Of a stretch of 64,000 nucleotides of DNA, positions 22,300 through 51,500 are shown one piece after another. Position 1 is the first letter of the stretch, and the number at the start of each line of letters is the position of its first letter. The notes below the pieces were generated by a model, which did no database searches, was not told the DNA's origin, and saw only the letters and a program-made list of their open reading frames with translations. Location: NCBI RefSeq assembly GCF_031877795.1, contig NC_133933.1, forward strand, positions 25,262,029-25,326,028, read 5' to 3'. The stretch is from Strix aluco. Lineage: Eukaryota; Chordata; Aves; Strigiformes; Strigidae. A program made the translations under genes and the position numbers.

Positions 22300-25200
22300 A
22301 CTGATAAGGTTGAAGAATTTCTTTTTCTGTGTGAAATGCAAACAGCACTGACTTCAGATGCACCTTGAAAAATACTTAGTAGTATTGTGTGGAATTTCTG
22401 TATCAATAGTATTGCAGTGTTGATCCTCCTTACGTGTAGGTGGTGATTTAAATGACTGTTGGAATGTCGTTCAAAATCCATTCAGGACTAGCAGTGACTA
22501 GGTGTCGTGTCTTAACCTGGGATGCACTGTGAAAATGCGTTCTCAACCTGGAAAGGTTACATAGGTTGCTGCTTATAACTGACCATTTCCTGAAATGTAT
22601 GGATCGTATATTAAGAAGTATTATAGGTTGTGAAGACCTCCTGCAGCTTGTTCACATAGATGATGCACTTCAACACAGCCAAAGATAGTTTTTCCACATC
22701 ATACATATTTGCAGGTTGTATCCAGTTCAGGGATTGTTTTCACATTGGTGGTAGGAGAGAGTGAAATGTTGGTGTAGGTGCATGGCTAGAGCAGGGAGCT
22801 AGTGTCACAGTGGTTTGAAAGAGCAAAGGCACAGAACTACTGAAAACTCTGTTTGATGGAACAGACTTTCTAGAACCTTTTTGCAGTCTTGCCTATGAGT
22901 TGAAATATGCAGTGTTGCTGTGTTTGGAAAGCAAATGTTGACATGTCACAAACTAGCATTCCAGTTTGTTTGAAAGCAACAACAAAATGGTTTCCAAGGA
23001 TTACTTCTGTTAGCACTCTGGTGGATGAACTGCTGGAACTGTCTCTGGGAATGAAAGCAAGCTGTCTTTAATAGCGTCTTTAATATGGATAAGTACAAGC
23101 TGTGCTTTTAAAAGCTAAGTGTTTACCTGGGATTTTGGTCTGGGTTAATATGAGTCTTGTGAAATTTGCCTTAAGACAATGTGTCTTAAACACTGAGCTA
23201 CTTGTTGTCACTGTTTTATCAAAAAAAGGTAATTACTCGTCATTTCCAGCCTGTGTGCTGCTTCAGTTTTGACTCTGTAAGAATGCTGCTGCCTTGTTCT
23301 GTAATAGTTTTTTCTGTTGGAGATCTTCAACTGTGTTTTACTATTTTAATCTAGATTGTGAAGTTTCAAAATGCTCTTCCCCGGCATCCCGTAAGGTGTC
23401 CCACACCCCTGGGAAACAACCACCCCTCTTAGTCCAAAAAGTGATGCAGATTATTGATCCCAATGACTCTTCTTGGGTTTCATGCCCGGACAGTGGGGCT
23501 AAAGCTGTCCTGGGAGGCAACCAGGCAGGGTGTCCCTTCCACGGAGTCCTTAATTTGGCTTCCTGCCCACCGCTGTGCCCCTCTGCTCCTCTGGATTTGC
23601 CAAGATGGACCTTTGATGGGCTGGTGACTCTCCTGTGATGGGCCTGGGAGCATCCCAGCAGGGTATTACTTAGGCTCCTTCCTCCATTGTCTCTCTGTGC
23701 TCCTTTGTAGGCATGCAGAGACCTTTTCTCATACAGCCTAACACAAGTAGTATAAAATTTGAATGCTAGAGCCCCTGCTGCTTGTTGAGAGCTCCCATGT
23801 AATTTCCCTTCTGTCCCCTTAACTGCCTGCGGGAGATGTGGATGCCTCGCAGCAGCTGAGTAAACCATCTCTTTATGGAGCAAGAAATGTGAAAGAAAGC
23901 AGCAGAGACTGGGGGGGAGGTAAGGAGAATGAGAGGACACAGAGGAGTTTGATGTCTTTGAAAAATCTGTTAATCCATTGTGCTCACATCTTTCCCCTAT
24001 GACCTCTGGAAGCAGGATTGATGCCAGCGACCATGTTCTCCCTTTGTGCTACAACTACCATGCTGGAGTCAGCAAGTAGAAGAGCAGCACAGTCCCAGCT
24101 TTCACGTAACTATCTCAAGCATTGCTCTTTCATGTCCTTCAAGAAACCTGCTGTTTCCTGACACTGTAGTACTTACACCTGAGACAAACCTGCAGATCAC
24201 AAGTCCTGAGTGAAATTTCCTGTGCAAATTATTCAGGGCATACTGTTTTCAAGCCTGTGTTGTACTTTGAATATGGTAACTCCTAGTGGATTGGAATATT
24301 CTGCTTTGGCTATGGATTCTGCGTTCTAGATCTGGTTTTCTTCTGATTGTCCTCATCCTGTGTGCAAAACAGGATTATTTTTTTTTTTTCTTCCATGAAA
24401 CAGATAGCACATCTTTTCTTTGCTGTTCTCCTTTATGCTGAGGCAAGGAACTTGTTCAAGGAATCCACATCTGTGCAGACACAGTGTTGTCCCTCTGTTA
24501 TTCCACCTCTTGTTCTGGTATTTTTAATATTAAAACCTAATATCATGATAACACAAAATTAAAAATCACTTCAGCTCTACCCTCTGCTTTCCCTGTTGTT
24601 CCATTCGCGGTTTTGATGTTCCTGCTTGTGCTTTCCTGTTTTAAGGATGTCTTTAGTAAAGTTCAAGAAAAGCAAGCTAATGAATCATCAGCTGCTTTTT
24701 AAAGCATGTCAACCCTGTGCATTCTTACCCCCTTTCTTTTCCCCATCAGGTTCTCTGTATTCTGAGCAGCAGTCTCATTCTGAAAACTCTAGCAGGACTT
24801 GCCTTTGCTTTCAGAGCAGGGCAAGCATGTTGTCAGCACTAAACAAGTGCGTACCTTATCCTTGGAGTAGTCCCTGCAGAATCAGAGGTTTGATGTGTAC
24901 TGGTTTGAACTTCATGTTTTTCGGGGCTTTCTGTAATTGATGTTCTCATCTGCAATGGTAAATGGAAAGTTCCGCTCAGTCTTGTGTTGTATTTAAAGAA
25001 TGGCTAGAGGTGGTATGTTGGCCAAAAACACCAGACTGCCCCCTGCAAGGAGTCCTTTGGTAACGTGGGCAGTAAACTCTGTGGGAGGTTATGTGCTCTC
25101 TCCTTGCCTGAACATGAATAAAGCTATTGTAGTTTTTCTGCCCTTGTCAGGGGGGCAGCAAGGACTGTTCTTGCCTCCTGCTCTGAAATCCAGTAACTAG

Positions 25201-27270
25201 GAAGCGCAGTTCTGCACATGGGTAAGTATTCGGAGTTTTTTGTCTGCAAATGGCATGTCCCTAGGCAAGGGAGAGAGGTGCTTAAGTTCTCTTAATGGTG
25301 GATAATGTTAGTTACCCCAAAGAGCTCAGTCGTGGTCAAAGGAATAAAAAGCATAGGGAACTTGCAGGCTGTAGTTACAAATGAAGAGTATGCAAATATC
25401 CTCACTTACCCTTGCTTTTTGTGGCCTCAAAATAAGACAAGTGCCAGGGGAGACCAAAGTAAAGCTTTAATTTCAGTGATTGTCTGCAATGTATGAGAGC
25501 AATAACTGAGATAAGCTGATACTTTTGCAGATTTAAATACTTGGATTTAAAGTGCTTTATCTCATGACAGTGCTGAATCTTGTGATTGGTGTTTTCCAGT
25601 TCAGTGAAGTCTAAGCAGACACAGGATTACTGGGAGGCCACTGGACAGTCAAGGTGCCACACATTAGAGCCACTGCAAAACAGGTGAAGGTTAAAAACCC
25701 AGAGTTTTTTTTAAAACAATCATTTCCCAGTAAAGACTCTGAGGAGATCCATAATCACAGAGTGTTCTCAGCTGTCACATTACACTGGTGATTATATTGA
25801 GAAGCTAGGACCGGGAGCTTTTACTTCTCCATGAGCTACATACAGATAGATCCTGGGAGTAAATGGTGATGTGTGGGGAGAGGGGGAGGAGTTTTGGATG
25901 AGTGGAGGCATGCCTATACATTTCTTCCTGCAGCTTCCCTTTCCCCATTCTGCCTGTGTCCCATGGTGGTAAAGCAGTAAGTGGGAAGTTGCTAGAAACT
26001 GCACAAAGGGTTGCACTGGCTGTAATAGTTTCTCCTAGGAATTGTGAGGAGGAGAGATCTAACTGTTTTTTTAAAATTACTTTGTTCCTCATTGATGTTT
26101 CAGAAGCAATAGCCTTGCTTTCTAATAAGCTCTGTTGCACGGAAATGTCTAGTGAGCAAATGCATGCTCAAGCCTCTTACAAAGAGCATCAGACTAGCTG
26201 ATCACTGCTGTACCTGCAAGGTGAAGCACGACTTCCTCCTCATCACTTGGGCTCTTGGTGTGCGGCTGACGTTGAGCTCATGCCTTGTGGTGCACGCAGC
26301 ACGGGGGTGAGGAGGGCTTGGTGCGTGTGGGTTTGTTGCGTTGTTATAAGTAGTGATGTGTACGCGAAAGAAGAATGTTTGATTTTGGTGAAGTGATAAA
26401 GGAGCTTTGTTGTGATCAAAGTGCTCTTGGTCAGCTTGTTGGAAGAGCAGAGTTAAGGAAGTGTCATTCTCAGCAATACAGGCTGAGTGCAACGTGCACA
26501 AACATGGTACACCTGCATGCACAGCTGATGCTGTACTTCACTAACTGGAGGGCTTGTGCATGCATTCTTCACCAGAGGGGAAAGTGGGCAAAAATCTCAT
26601 GACTCTTTAAATCAGCTTAATGTCACCTGGGATCAAAGCCACTAAAATCAATTAGTTCAAGTACAGGTGTTACCACACAATATCACAGTCAACTTCAGTT
26701 TGTACTGGTGCCTTAAATGTGTGTTTTCTCCTGCACTCTTCCTGAAATTCTTCTCATTTTCACCCTGAATCTATACCTGGATTTGTGGATAACAGCAACA
26801 TTTATGTAAAACTTTTTGTCCTGAAATTACTTGTGCCTATGTTTAACTGCTGCCTTAATTTGGTTGTATTTTATGAGCCCTGTTCAGTCTTTATGAAACC
26901 AGACCCAAGTTTGGTGCATTTAAAAAGCTGAGTAAAATTAGCAATTGAGTAAAATTAGCTGAGTTGTTAGCAACTGAAAATTAAATCACTTGTGTTTTGT
27001 AAATGGGGAGAGATTATCAGGTTGTGTATATAGGTATCATATTTCTGTTGTTTGTATTTCTTGGTGAAGGGTTTCCCAGACAGTTTAAACTAAATTGTGG
27101 GGCTTAGATTTGTGAGTGCTTCTAGGGGCATGAGAAATGTCTAGAGGGGAGGGTTCAGCTATGTGACGTATGAAATACCAAAGAGGCAGCCCGGAGGATT
27201 TTTCTCATGCCAAGTAGTAAACTTCAGAGAGGAAAAGGGAGAGAGAATGTAAGCAACCCTGAGTGAATGC
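22300..27270. other. Intergenic spacer TAF1A-HHIPL2
   Basis: This is about 5 kb between the TAF1A poly(A) site and the HHIPL2 start. A G+C-richer stretch at 23340-23940 has open frames on both strands (114 codons plus, 199 codons minus) but no recognised family or splice-consistent exon. It probably includes the HHIPL2 promoter and 5' UTR near its right end, though no TATA box or CpG island marks them. Confidence 0.6.
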
Positions 27271-27306
27271 TGAGCTCTGTGGCTGGCAATTAATAAAACA
27301 GAGAGG

Positions 27307-43703
<16,397 letters not shown>

Positions 43704-43945
43704 AGCTCAGTGATGTCCCAGAAAAAGCAAGTCACATATAAGATGGTGAAACAAATGTTTTGAATAGTGACCAAATACAAGAGTCAGCTGACTTGTTATG
43801 CCAGTGCTCCCAGGTGTGCCTCCATTAATGTCAGTGTTAGCACCAGCCTCGTAGTATTAACTTTCTTTGCGAATCCTGCTGTGATGTCCTTTTCTGATGT
43901 AAGTAGTTATGAGATTTGGTAAGATTTGGCTGTGTATGACTGTCT

Positions 43946-43951
43946 AATAAA
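43946..43951 (+). terminator. HHIPL2: Poly(A) signal of HHIPL2
   Basis: AATAAA lies 243 nt after the stop codon. It is the first canonical signal downstream, and T-rich sequence follows within about 80 nt. It predicts a 3' UTR of roughly 260 nt. Confidence 0.75.
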
Positions 43952-44883
43952 TCCAAGTGCCTTCAACTTTCAGGACTTGCATCTTTTATCCAAGAATATG
44001 AAGTAGACATGTCAATGACCTCATCTTTCTCTTTTTCCTTGTCCTTTAATTGAAATGCAATGAAAAATATATGAAGAGCGGTTGTCTTTCAGACAATGAA
44101 ATTAGGCATTTTTTGTAAGCAATGTTTTTTTTCAAGGTATGGATGACCTGCATGTTCCAAAAGATTCAGGCAGGGCTGGAAATGTTCAGCAAATCTTAAA
44201 AACAAACAAAATCAAAGCAACAGCAACCAAGCAACCCTCGAAAACCCTAGTTACAGCTGAGCACTTGGCTTCCACCTGCCCCCAGGTTGGATTCTGCCCT
44301 GCTGGAGAGCCCCCCCCGGCACACTAGCGAGGGCTGGGCGCAGGGTTACTGGCTGCGGCTCGCCCTGGCCGAGCCTCTTCTCTGACCTGGGTGCAACGTG
44401 GCTTTAGAGCTGAGGTGGAGGGGTGCGGAGCCCCCCGCCAGCCTGGCAGTAGCCGAGCTCCTCTGTGCACTGAACTTAACTCACAGTGGAGGTTCCAAGC
44501 AGAACTTGTCGAACGAGGACCGTGGGGCTGCATCATCCACGGTGGCAGTGGGGCAGTAACAAACCTCCAACTGCTTTTCCAGAGAAGTGTATCTATTTGT
44601 GCAGCCGAGTCATGGCCTGGCTTAGGCTTCCCCCTTGGCCTAAGACGGAGCCAAAGCACATGACATCATTTTGCAGTCCCAACGTTACGTTTGTCTCCTA
44701 CCGCCGCCCTCCGGCCGCACCCTTCCGGACCGCGAAGGCAGCACCCTGCTGCCGCGGCTGTGGCCGTCAGCCGGCGGGGAACGCTCCACCCAGCCTCCCC
44801 TTCGCCTCCGCGAAGGCCTCTACGCGCCTGCGGAGCGAAACTACCCGCTTAGTCAGGCGAAAAAAAAAAAAAAAAAAAGGGGG

Positions 44884-44887
44884 AAAA
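44884..44887 (-). terminator. RNA polymerase III terminator of tRNA-Thr
   Basis: On the minus strand a TTTT run lies 7 nt beyond the tRNA 3' end, the usual polymerase III stop. A second, 19-nt T run (complement of 44860-44878) follows and could act as a backup. Confidence 0.8.
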
Positions 44888-44893
44888 GTCAAG

Positions 44894-44966
44894 AGGCCCC
44901 AGCGAGGATCGAACTCGCGACCCCTGGTTTACAAGACCAGTGCTCTAACCACTGAGCTATGGAGCC
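44894..44966 (-). tRNA. tRNA-Thr (anticodon UGU)
   Basis: This is a 73-nt intronless tRNA. Read on the minus strand it begins GGCTCCATAGCTCAGTGG and ends GGGGCCT without encoded CCA, as in eukaryotes. The acceptor stem GGCTCCA/TGGGGCC pairs fully with one U-G wobble. The D arm is TAGCTCAGTGGTTAGAGC (A box), the anticodon loop is CTTGTAA with UGU at the centre, and the T arm carries GAGTTCGATCC (B box). All the expected parts are intact, so it should be functional and decode ACA and related threonine codons. It lies about 0.95 kb past the HHIPL2 poly(A) signal, on the opposite strand. Confidence 0.97.
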
Positions 44967-45420
44967 ACCTATCACTTCCAGCCCTGCCGACGCCCCCTGT
45001 CGTTCTCCCCGCGCTACGGGACGGCTCCCGGGGATGGGGGGGCGGTGGGGGGCGGCCGCCGCCCCGGGGCTCAGCACCCCTCGTCCTGCGTGAACGTGAC
45101 GCGGCGGGTGGGCCCGCCGCCCGCTCGGCCCCGGGCCGCGGCGCTGCGAGCAACCGAGCTCCCGGCAGCGGCCAGGGGGGCCCCCACCCCCGGCGCTGCG
45201 CTCCGCTCCCCCCCCAGCCTGGGTCCTTCTCCCGGGGCGCGCAGAGCCAGCCCCCACACCCCGCCGGGGTGTTTGGGTTTATTTCTAACCTGCGGAGCAG
45301 GGGGCCGAGCACCAGCCAGCACCCCCAGCCCACCACGCCTTCCTTTGTTATGGTAACAAAACGCAGGTGACTGGCATTCTCAAACTTCCCTCTACACCTC
45401 TCACACACCCCCCCGTCATG

Positions 45421-45500
45421 CACATGCGTTTTATCTCATGTATAAAACGTGGGGAGGTCCCCTAATTAGCATGCTCATTATTCACACGTGGGCGCGTATT
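45421..45500 (+). promoter_or_regulatory. Possible promoter or enhancer-like motif cluster
   Basis: Within 80 nt at the edge of the CpG island there is a TATAAAA (45441-45447), a TAATTA homeobox-type core (45463-45468) and a CACGTG E-box (45485-45490). The arrangement would suit a TATA-type promoter reading right or an enhancer, but no transcript or exon supports it. Confidence 0.25.
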
Positions 45501-48500
45501 TTAGTGTTATCGTTACCTGAGGTTACTATAGGATATACTCTCATCTTGACTTTATTCTAAAACGGTGCACATAAAACTGCAAAGCAGAAATTCACAGCTT
45601 TCTTACCCTGGGAGTTTCTGTGCTGCCTTTGTTAGTGATTAAGTATGTTCCAAGGTTACCGTGTTACCAAGGTCGAATTCTCCTCCACCAGTGCCAGTAC
45701 CTACACAGTTGCTCGGTTTGGAATCTTTGGAACTCTTAACCCTTTTTCTTTCAACATCAGCAGGCTGTCTAGCAGCGTCCTCCATGCTGTGAAGGAGGGA
45801 GCAGTTGCTCCCCATGGTGGGAGCTGATTCAAGAATTTGAGAGGTAAGGCTGTGCGACATATGGTTTTGTGCAAAGTGGGGAAAAAAAAGTCAGTTTAAA
45901 TGGAGATAATCATCTTGGTGTTGAATCAACTTGGTGTTGTAAATCTTCGCAGGTTTTGTGAAATAGCTGTTACAGAAAAATGGGTTTAATGATCTTGCAA
46001 ATAAACCACAAGTCTAGGTTGACTAGGATATGAACCCAATGACAAGATAGGCATTGTGTAGCCTTAGTTTCTCTTTTCATTTTTACGGAGCAATGAAGTT
46101 TGAAACCATTGAAGCTTTTCTCCTTTGCATAAAAGAGCGAGTCTGTCACATGCAGCCCTCCTCCACAAAAGTTTAGGTGAAGGTAAAAAGGTGAGAGCTG
46201 GACAGAAAATTGAGAGTCACCGCTACGGAGTAATAAATCTGAGCAGTTCTGCTGCACGCTGGAGTCACATTCTAGAAAAGCAGACATGATTTGCTGGGTG
46301 CCAGCCTCAAACTGTGTGTGACCACAAGTAAAGCTCCTTGAAATAAGAATAGACAGAAAAAGCTGCATTAAGGAGTTAAAGACCTTTCATCCATCCCACA
46401 CTCCACAAATCACGAACCAGGCCAACTTCCTTTTTTAATTTTTTTCTTTTTTTTATTTCACCTTCTCTTTAAATGGATATGATCTCTCTGGACAAACTAG
46501 ACTAGTTTTGGTGAACTCTGTCTCGCTGTTTATGCAAGACACTAAAATTACTTTAAAATACCTGCTTTTGACCTCTAATGTGGCAGCTGATAAATTCGTG
46601 AAGTTTCACATTTCTTTGATGGTTGCTTTTTTCTTCTTCCCTTTGAAGATAGTGACTCTTTAGAGTTGGTAAAGCTCTTCCAAAGAGGGCTAAAATGTCT
46701 GTGGTGAGTGTTCTGCTAATGCTTCAGGGAACTGAAATATAAGCATAGCTTGTTTTATAACCTTAAAGGAGGCAGGAACAGAACTGTCTTACACTTCTCC
46801 TGCTACAAGACAAACCTACCTTCATCAGTCTAACAGCTGAGCAGCTGGGTGAGAGGTATTCTGAGAACAGAACAGTATTGAAATCCAGTTTTCTGTGATG
46901 GTATATGTATATATGTATATGTACCTGTCACGATTGGTTTTTAACATAGGTGCAAAGTCTGCAACAGCCGTGGTTGCCCTCTTTCCAGATTCCTTTGACT
47001 GCCTGCTTAAAGCTCACTGCAAGGTGGGCTACACTTCAAATGCTGTGTAGCAGACAGAGTCTTAGGGATTCAAGATGTGTATTGGAGGTACCATCCTATC
47101 AGGAAGACTTCTAGCTTCTCTCTCTAGTGGAAATGAGACACTTTCTAGGATGCAATTCATCTCACCTGTAAGTAAATCTCTAAAATAAGTCATCTGAACC
47201 ATGGTTTAGAAGTCCTTGTTTCTCAGTTGACTGTAAAGGGAGTCGGTGTTGAAAATGTCAGCAGTTAAGCGAGACACATCTCACTGGGCCTGACGGGTTT
47301 GTGCCAGCAGAGTTCTGCCAGGGAGCAGATGCCCTGCTGAGACCTGGCTGGGGAGGGACACAGCAGCATTACATAGCTCCTGCCTGCAAGTTCCTAATGC
47401 TCTTAGCCAGCCCATCCTCTCAGTCTCATTTGCACAGGAATAAGCTTTAGGTGAATAACCCTTTTGCTTTAGATGTTTAAACTAGAGTAACTGTAGGAGG
47501 AAAATTCCCATCAGAGGACCAAGAGAAATTTTAGGGAGATGGCGAGGTAAATTGTATGTCTAAAGAAGACTCTATGCATATTTCTGCAACTAGACACACA
47601 GATTTTGAAATTTAAGCATTTGGGCAATAAAATGACTGTCCAGTCTCCTGTTTATTGCTGTTGAAAGCCACTAGGTGGAACCTAAGTACTGCGTGAAAGG
47701 ATGAGGAAACTTAACAAACTGCAAATGCTGAAAAGTGAGTATTTACTACGCAGGTTTTAAAAAATATCTGTAGGACAGTTTACCTTCAAAGATGTGCCAA
47801 ACATGAAAGATCCACATTTATATATGCTCTGTAAAATTTTCTGATTTGCAGTAAGGTTAAACTTGTGTTGTGTGTCCCCCTTGCTAAATCAAGGCTTTCC
47901 CAAACATGCATTCTTTTCATCTGGTTCAGTGAATTAGTGCTGATAAAAGTGGAGGGGTGTTTAATAGCAGCTGTTTAGTAAAGGCCCTAGTGAAAGCAAG
48001 CAGGCAGGCCCTTTGCAAACTGCCTTCCTGGTGTAACACTTTTTCTTTCATATAGAATAGTTTTTAAGACAGACGCTCCCAAGGTAGGGAGGAATGCTGA
48101 AGGTTATTGGCAGCAGCACGCAGAAAAGTTTCCCCTTCCTGAGGAAAGCTGTTAAGAAGGAGCAGGATTTGAAAGATATATCCTAGACCTTCTCTACACC
48201 AAGGACTGGCATCAAGCTAGAAAATAGAGTGGCTAGTGTAAGAATAGATGCAGTTTTGCCCACAGGCTGGACCAAGGCTGTTAATAAAAAATGACTTAGC
48301 TGTTCGTGATTAGCTCCCTGACTCTCCTTAACAGCCCCACTGAACAAATATGTGTTTAACTGTGTGTAAAGCTGGTGTCAGTCTGCAGATGTCAACTGCG
48401 TTGCTGTGAATTTACATCCATCTTGTTGTTCAGAGCAGTGACCTAATCTCATGCATATTCCATATGATCTTATTGCCATATCTTGCATTCAAATGCTAAA

Positions 48501-51500
48501 AGGAGAAGTGAACCAAAGGAATGACTCTTCAGACAGCTGGTTCATGAATTATCCCTAGAAATTCTCTTATAGTATTCTCTTTTTCTAAACTCCTTTGCCT
48601 GACTTGCCATCCAGTTCCCTGCTGAATTCAGTTTTACTGGTGTTTTGCAGGATTCAGTTCTTTGTCGCACAAACCACCTACCAGCTTTGGGCTGCAGTGG
48701 TAAGAAATAAATAGCAGTGACAGTTTTCTCTGCAGATGTGGTGTGCCTCCTAACAGGTGGCCATGGCTTGCCTACCTTTTCTCTTCACATCTGATTTTCT
48801 GTGTCCTGGGGGCAGCCTAGTGCACCTGGGATTATCTCAGCAGAAGTACAGATCAGCAAAACTGGCATGCTTGCCTTTCCTTGTCAACCTCTGTGAGAAA
48901 GGATTTGCAGCACAGCTCCAATCTTTTTATGAAGTGGGATGTTCTGGGGGTTTTAACTGTTTGACAGGTTCAGTACGATTTTTTTTTTTTTTCCTTAAAG
49001 AACCTCTGTAGACCTAAATGTGTCTGAATTTAATGTATTAATTTTAATTGGCAAGTGCTGATGGATTACTTTGTTTTATACAAATGCAAGTGTTGTTTTG
49101 AGTAAAATGTTATTAAAATCAGGGGAACACTTCCTGCTGAGTTTGGGTAGCTTTTGGAGCTGGTCCATGGGGTATTTTAGGCATTGAAGGATCTCAACAT
49201 GTGGTTGAGGCGTGCCTTCTGCATGTGAAGCTTTAAGTCCTGTTTCATTGAGATACGCCTGAAGAAATGTCTTGCTGTTCTGCAGTTTTGACCCAATCAA
49301 TTCTTTTTAAAAACATTGTTCTTCAAATTATACAGGAATGATCCACTTGACCTTGAAACATTGGATACAAAACACAAGCTAGAACTGGATAAAAATCAGC
49401 AAAATTAACCTCCTATGATTTTTTCCACTGACAGTTACCTTGTGTAACAGAGGCTGGATAAGGTGCTGTGAAGGCTCTTTCCAGGTTTGAGCTTGTGCAT
49501 TGCTTGCATCCCTACTCCATTCTAGCATGAGATACTGGTGTGCACCCATTCCCTTCTCTGATACTCTGCTTTCCATAGGCAAGAGGTTCAAACATGGAAC
49601 AGATACAGTGACCTTTCAAAATTACTTTGGTATTCCCAATACTCTTCTTTTGGACAAACATCCATTATCACATGCAAAAAAAATTCTTGCCTGAACAGGA
49701 GTCAGGGACTGATGTGTCTACGAAAATTCAGTTGTTTTTTTTTTTTCCTTCAGAAAGATGGCATAGCACACAGTGGAAATGTAAAGACAATCATATTGCA
49801 TGCATCTCTGCTCGTAGGCCAGCTCATGTAATGGGTGTTGTGGTGCTCATCACTCATATTTCAGCATCAGTACTTTTCCATGGAGAAGCCATCACTATTC
49901 TCAAGTCATACTCCAAAGTAATGGTTCTGTCTCATTTTCATTGTGCTCTCCTGTTGTGGAACACAATACAGTTACTTTTTTTTTTTTTTTTTTCCCTTGA
50001 AGCTAACATGTATCTTATGCACTTTTCTTAATGTGGGGAATCCAAGCAGAAGAGATGTCTTCAAATGCTTTATGATTTTCTTCCTGAAATAAGAAAGGAG
50101 TAGTCTAATTTTGTTTGCTTCAGAGTTATTTTTTCAATCCAGATCAGATTTGAAGCTATTTGTTATAATGAACTGTTTTTGATTGTGATAATAAGGTAGC
50201 TGGTGATACTTAGTATTTTTGAAAAATCAAGGTGTTACCTGCTCCAAGCTAACCTGCCTGCAAGTGAAAGATCTTTTTATGACAGTTACGCAACTGAGAA
50301 AGAGCTAGAATATTTCTTTTTTCCTGCCCTGGATTAAAAAGAAGTTGTGTCTATTTATGTTACTATCAAAAAGATCTTGTTGAAAACCTTTAGGAGGCCT
50401 GCATCTTAGCCAAAGGACATAATGTTCTTCAAAGTGCAGAAAAGGACTTTATCATGCCTGGCCTTTGCCTTGAAGACAAGGACACTCCTGGAGCCCAGCC
50501 AGGGAGGGACAGACAGAGATCACCCAGCACTTCATCTCTCTGGGAGAGGGCTTCCCCTCCTGGAGCCACCGGAGGGATCCAGTAGGTGGGTGAAGAAAGT
50601 GCTGACACACACGTCTCGCCATGCTCTGACCAGCGTGCACTGTCCTCTGGCTGGGTGTGCCTTTCACCCCTCGAACCATGCTGAACCCACCCAGAGCTCC
50701 CAGCAGACCAAGCATGGCTGCACGGTGCCCCGCAGCCCCAGGCCGAGTGTCAGCTACACCAGCTGCCCTGAAGAGACGGCATGTTGAAAGCTGTGTGCTG
50801 CCATCGCCCAGCTGCTTGTCCTCGCGTGTCCCCTGCAGAAGCCTACAGGGGAGGAAATAGCTGGCCCACAGCTGCGCATGTGCCAGTCGCTCTGTCACTA
50901 AACATGCCCGTTTGTGCCTGTGTATGTATATACACATGTATGTGTGTTTGTGCTGCCAAGCAGAGTGTAGACCAGCTGTGTGCTCCCTCTCTGGAGACAC
51001 TAACCTGAAGGCCTCTGCGCAACTGTTGGTTTCCAAAAAGTGCAGGAATGCAGGACCATCTTCAAGGCCGTTAATCCTCTCAAATTTGGCTGAAACCGGT
51101 TTAGCAGATTTGAAAGTTACTTGGGAGCAGGGTTGGCAACCAGTGTGGTTACATGAACCCTTTTCCAAGGAAAACCAAGCTAAAAATGTACTGATCACAT
51201 TTTCCAAGCAAGCTTCTAAAATTCTTTGGAAAACAGACAATTCAGGAACGAGTGTGAGGCAGAGGAACCAGGAGATCCAGAGTCTCCATCCTTACTCTGA
51301 TATGGACTCTGCCACTTGACCCTGTGTCGTGTTTCCATAGCTGTCCAGCACTTCCCTCCCAGCCTCCCAAAGGGATGGTGGACACGTTTGTTTGTAGCAT
51401 GCTCTATAAATGCAAAGTCTTATTATTATTAGCAGCATAAAAATAGAAGATTCCAAGTGGGCTGAAATGGAATAAAAATGTAGCAACAGGATGGCTCAAA

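Larger units (their letters stand above)
44690..45330. promoter_or_regulatory. CpG island around tRNA-Thr
   Basis: A G+C- and CpG-rich block of about 0.6 kb surrounds the tRNA gene. The internal A and B boxes are enough for polymerase III, so the island is not needed to explain the tRNA. It could mark an additional polymerase II start, but I see no coding exon. The long open frames here, including one of 294 codons that runs across the tRNA, are by-products of the base composition. Confidence 0.6.

Noticed and set aside
44486-45370. 294-codon open frame on the plus strand through the tRNA region
   Set aside because: It runs across the tRNA gene in antisense and through CpG-rich sequence where stops are rare. 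The translation is Pro/Arg/Gly-rich low complexity with no family resemblance.
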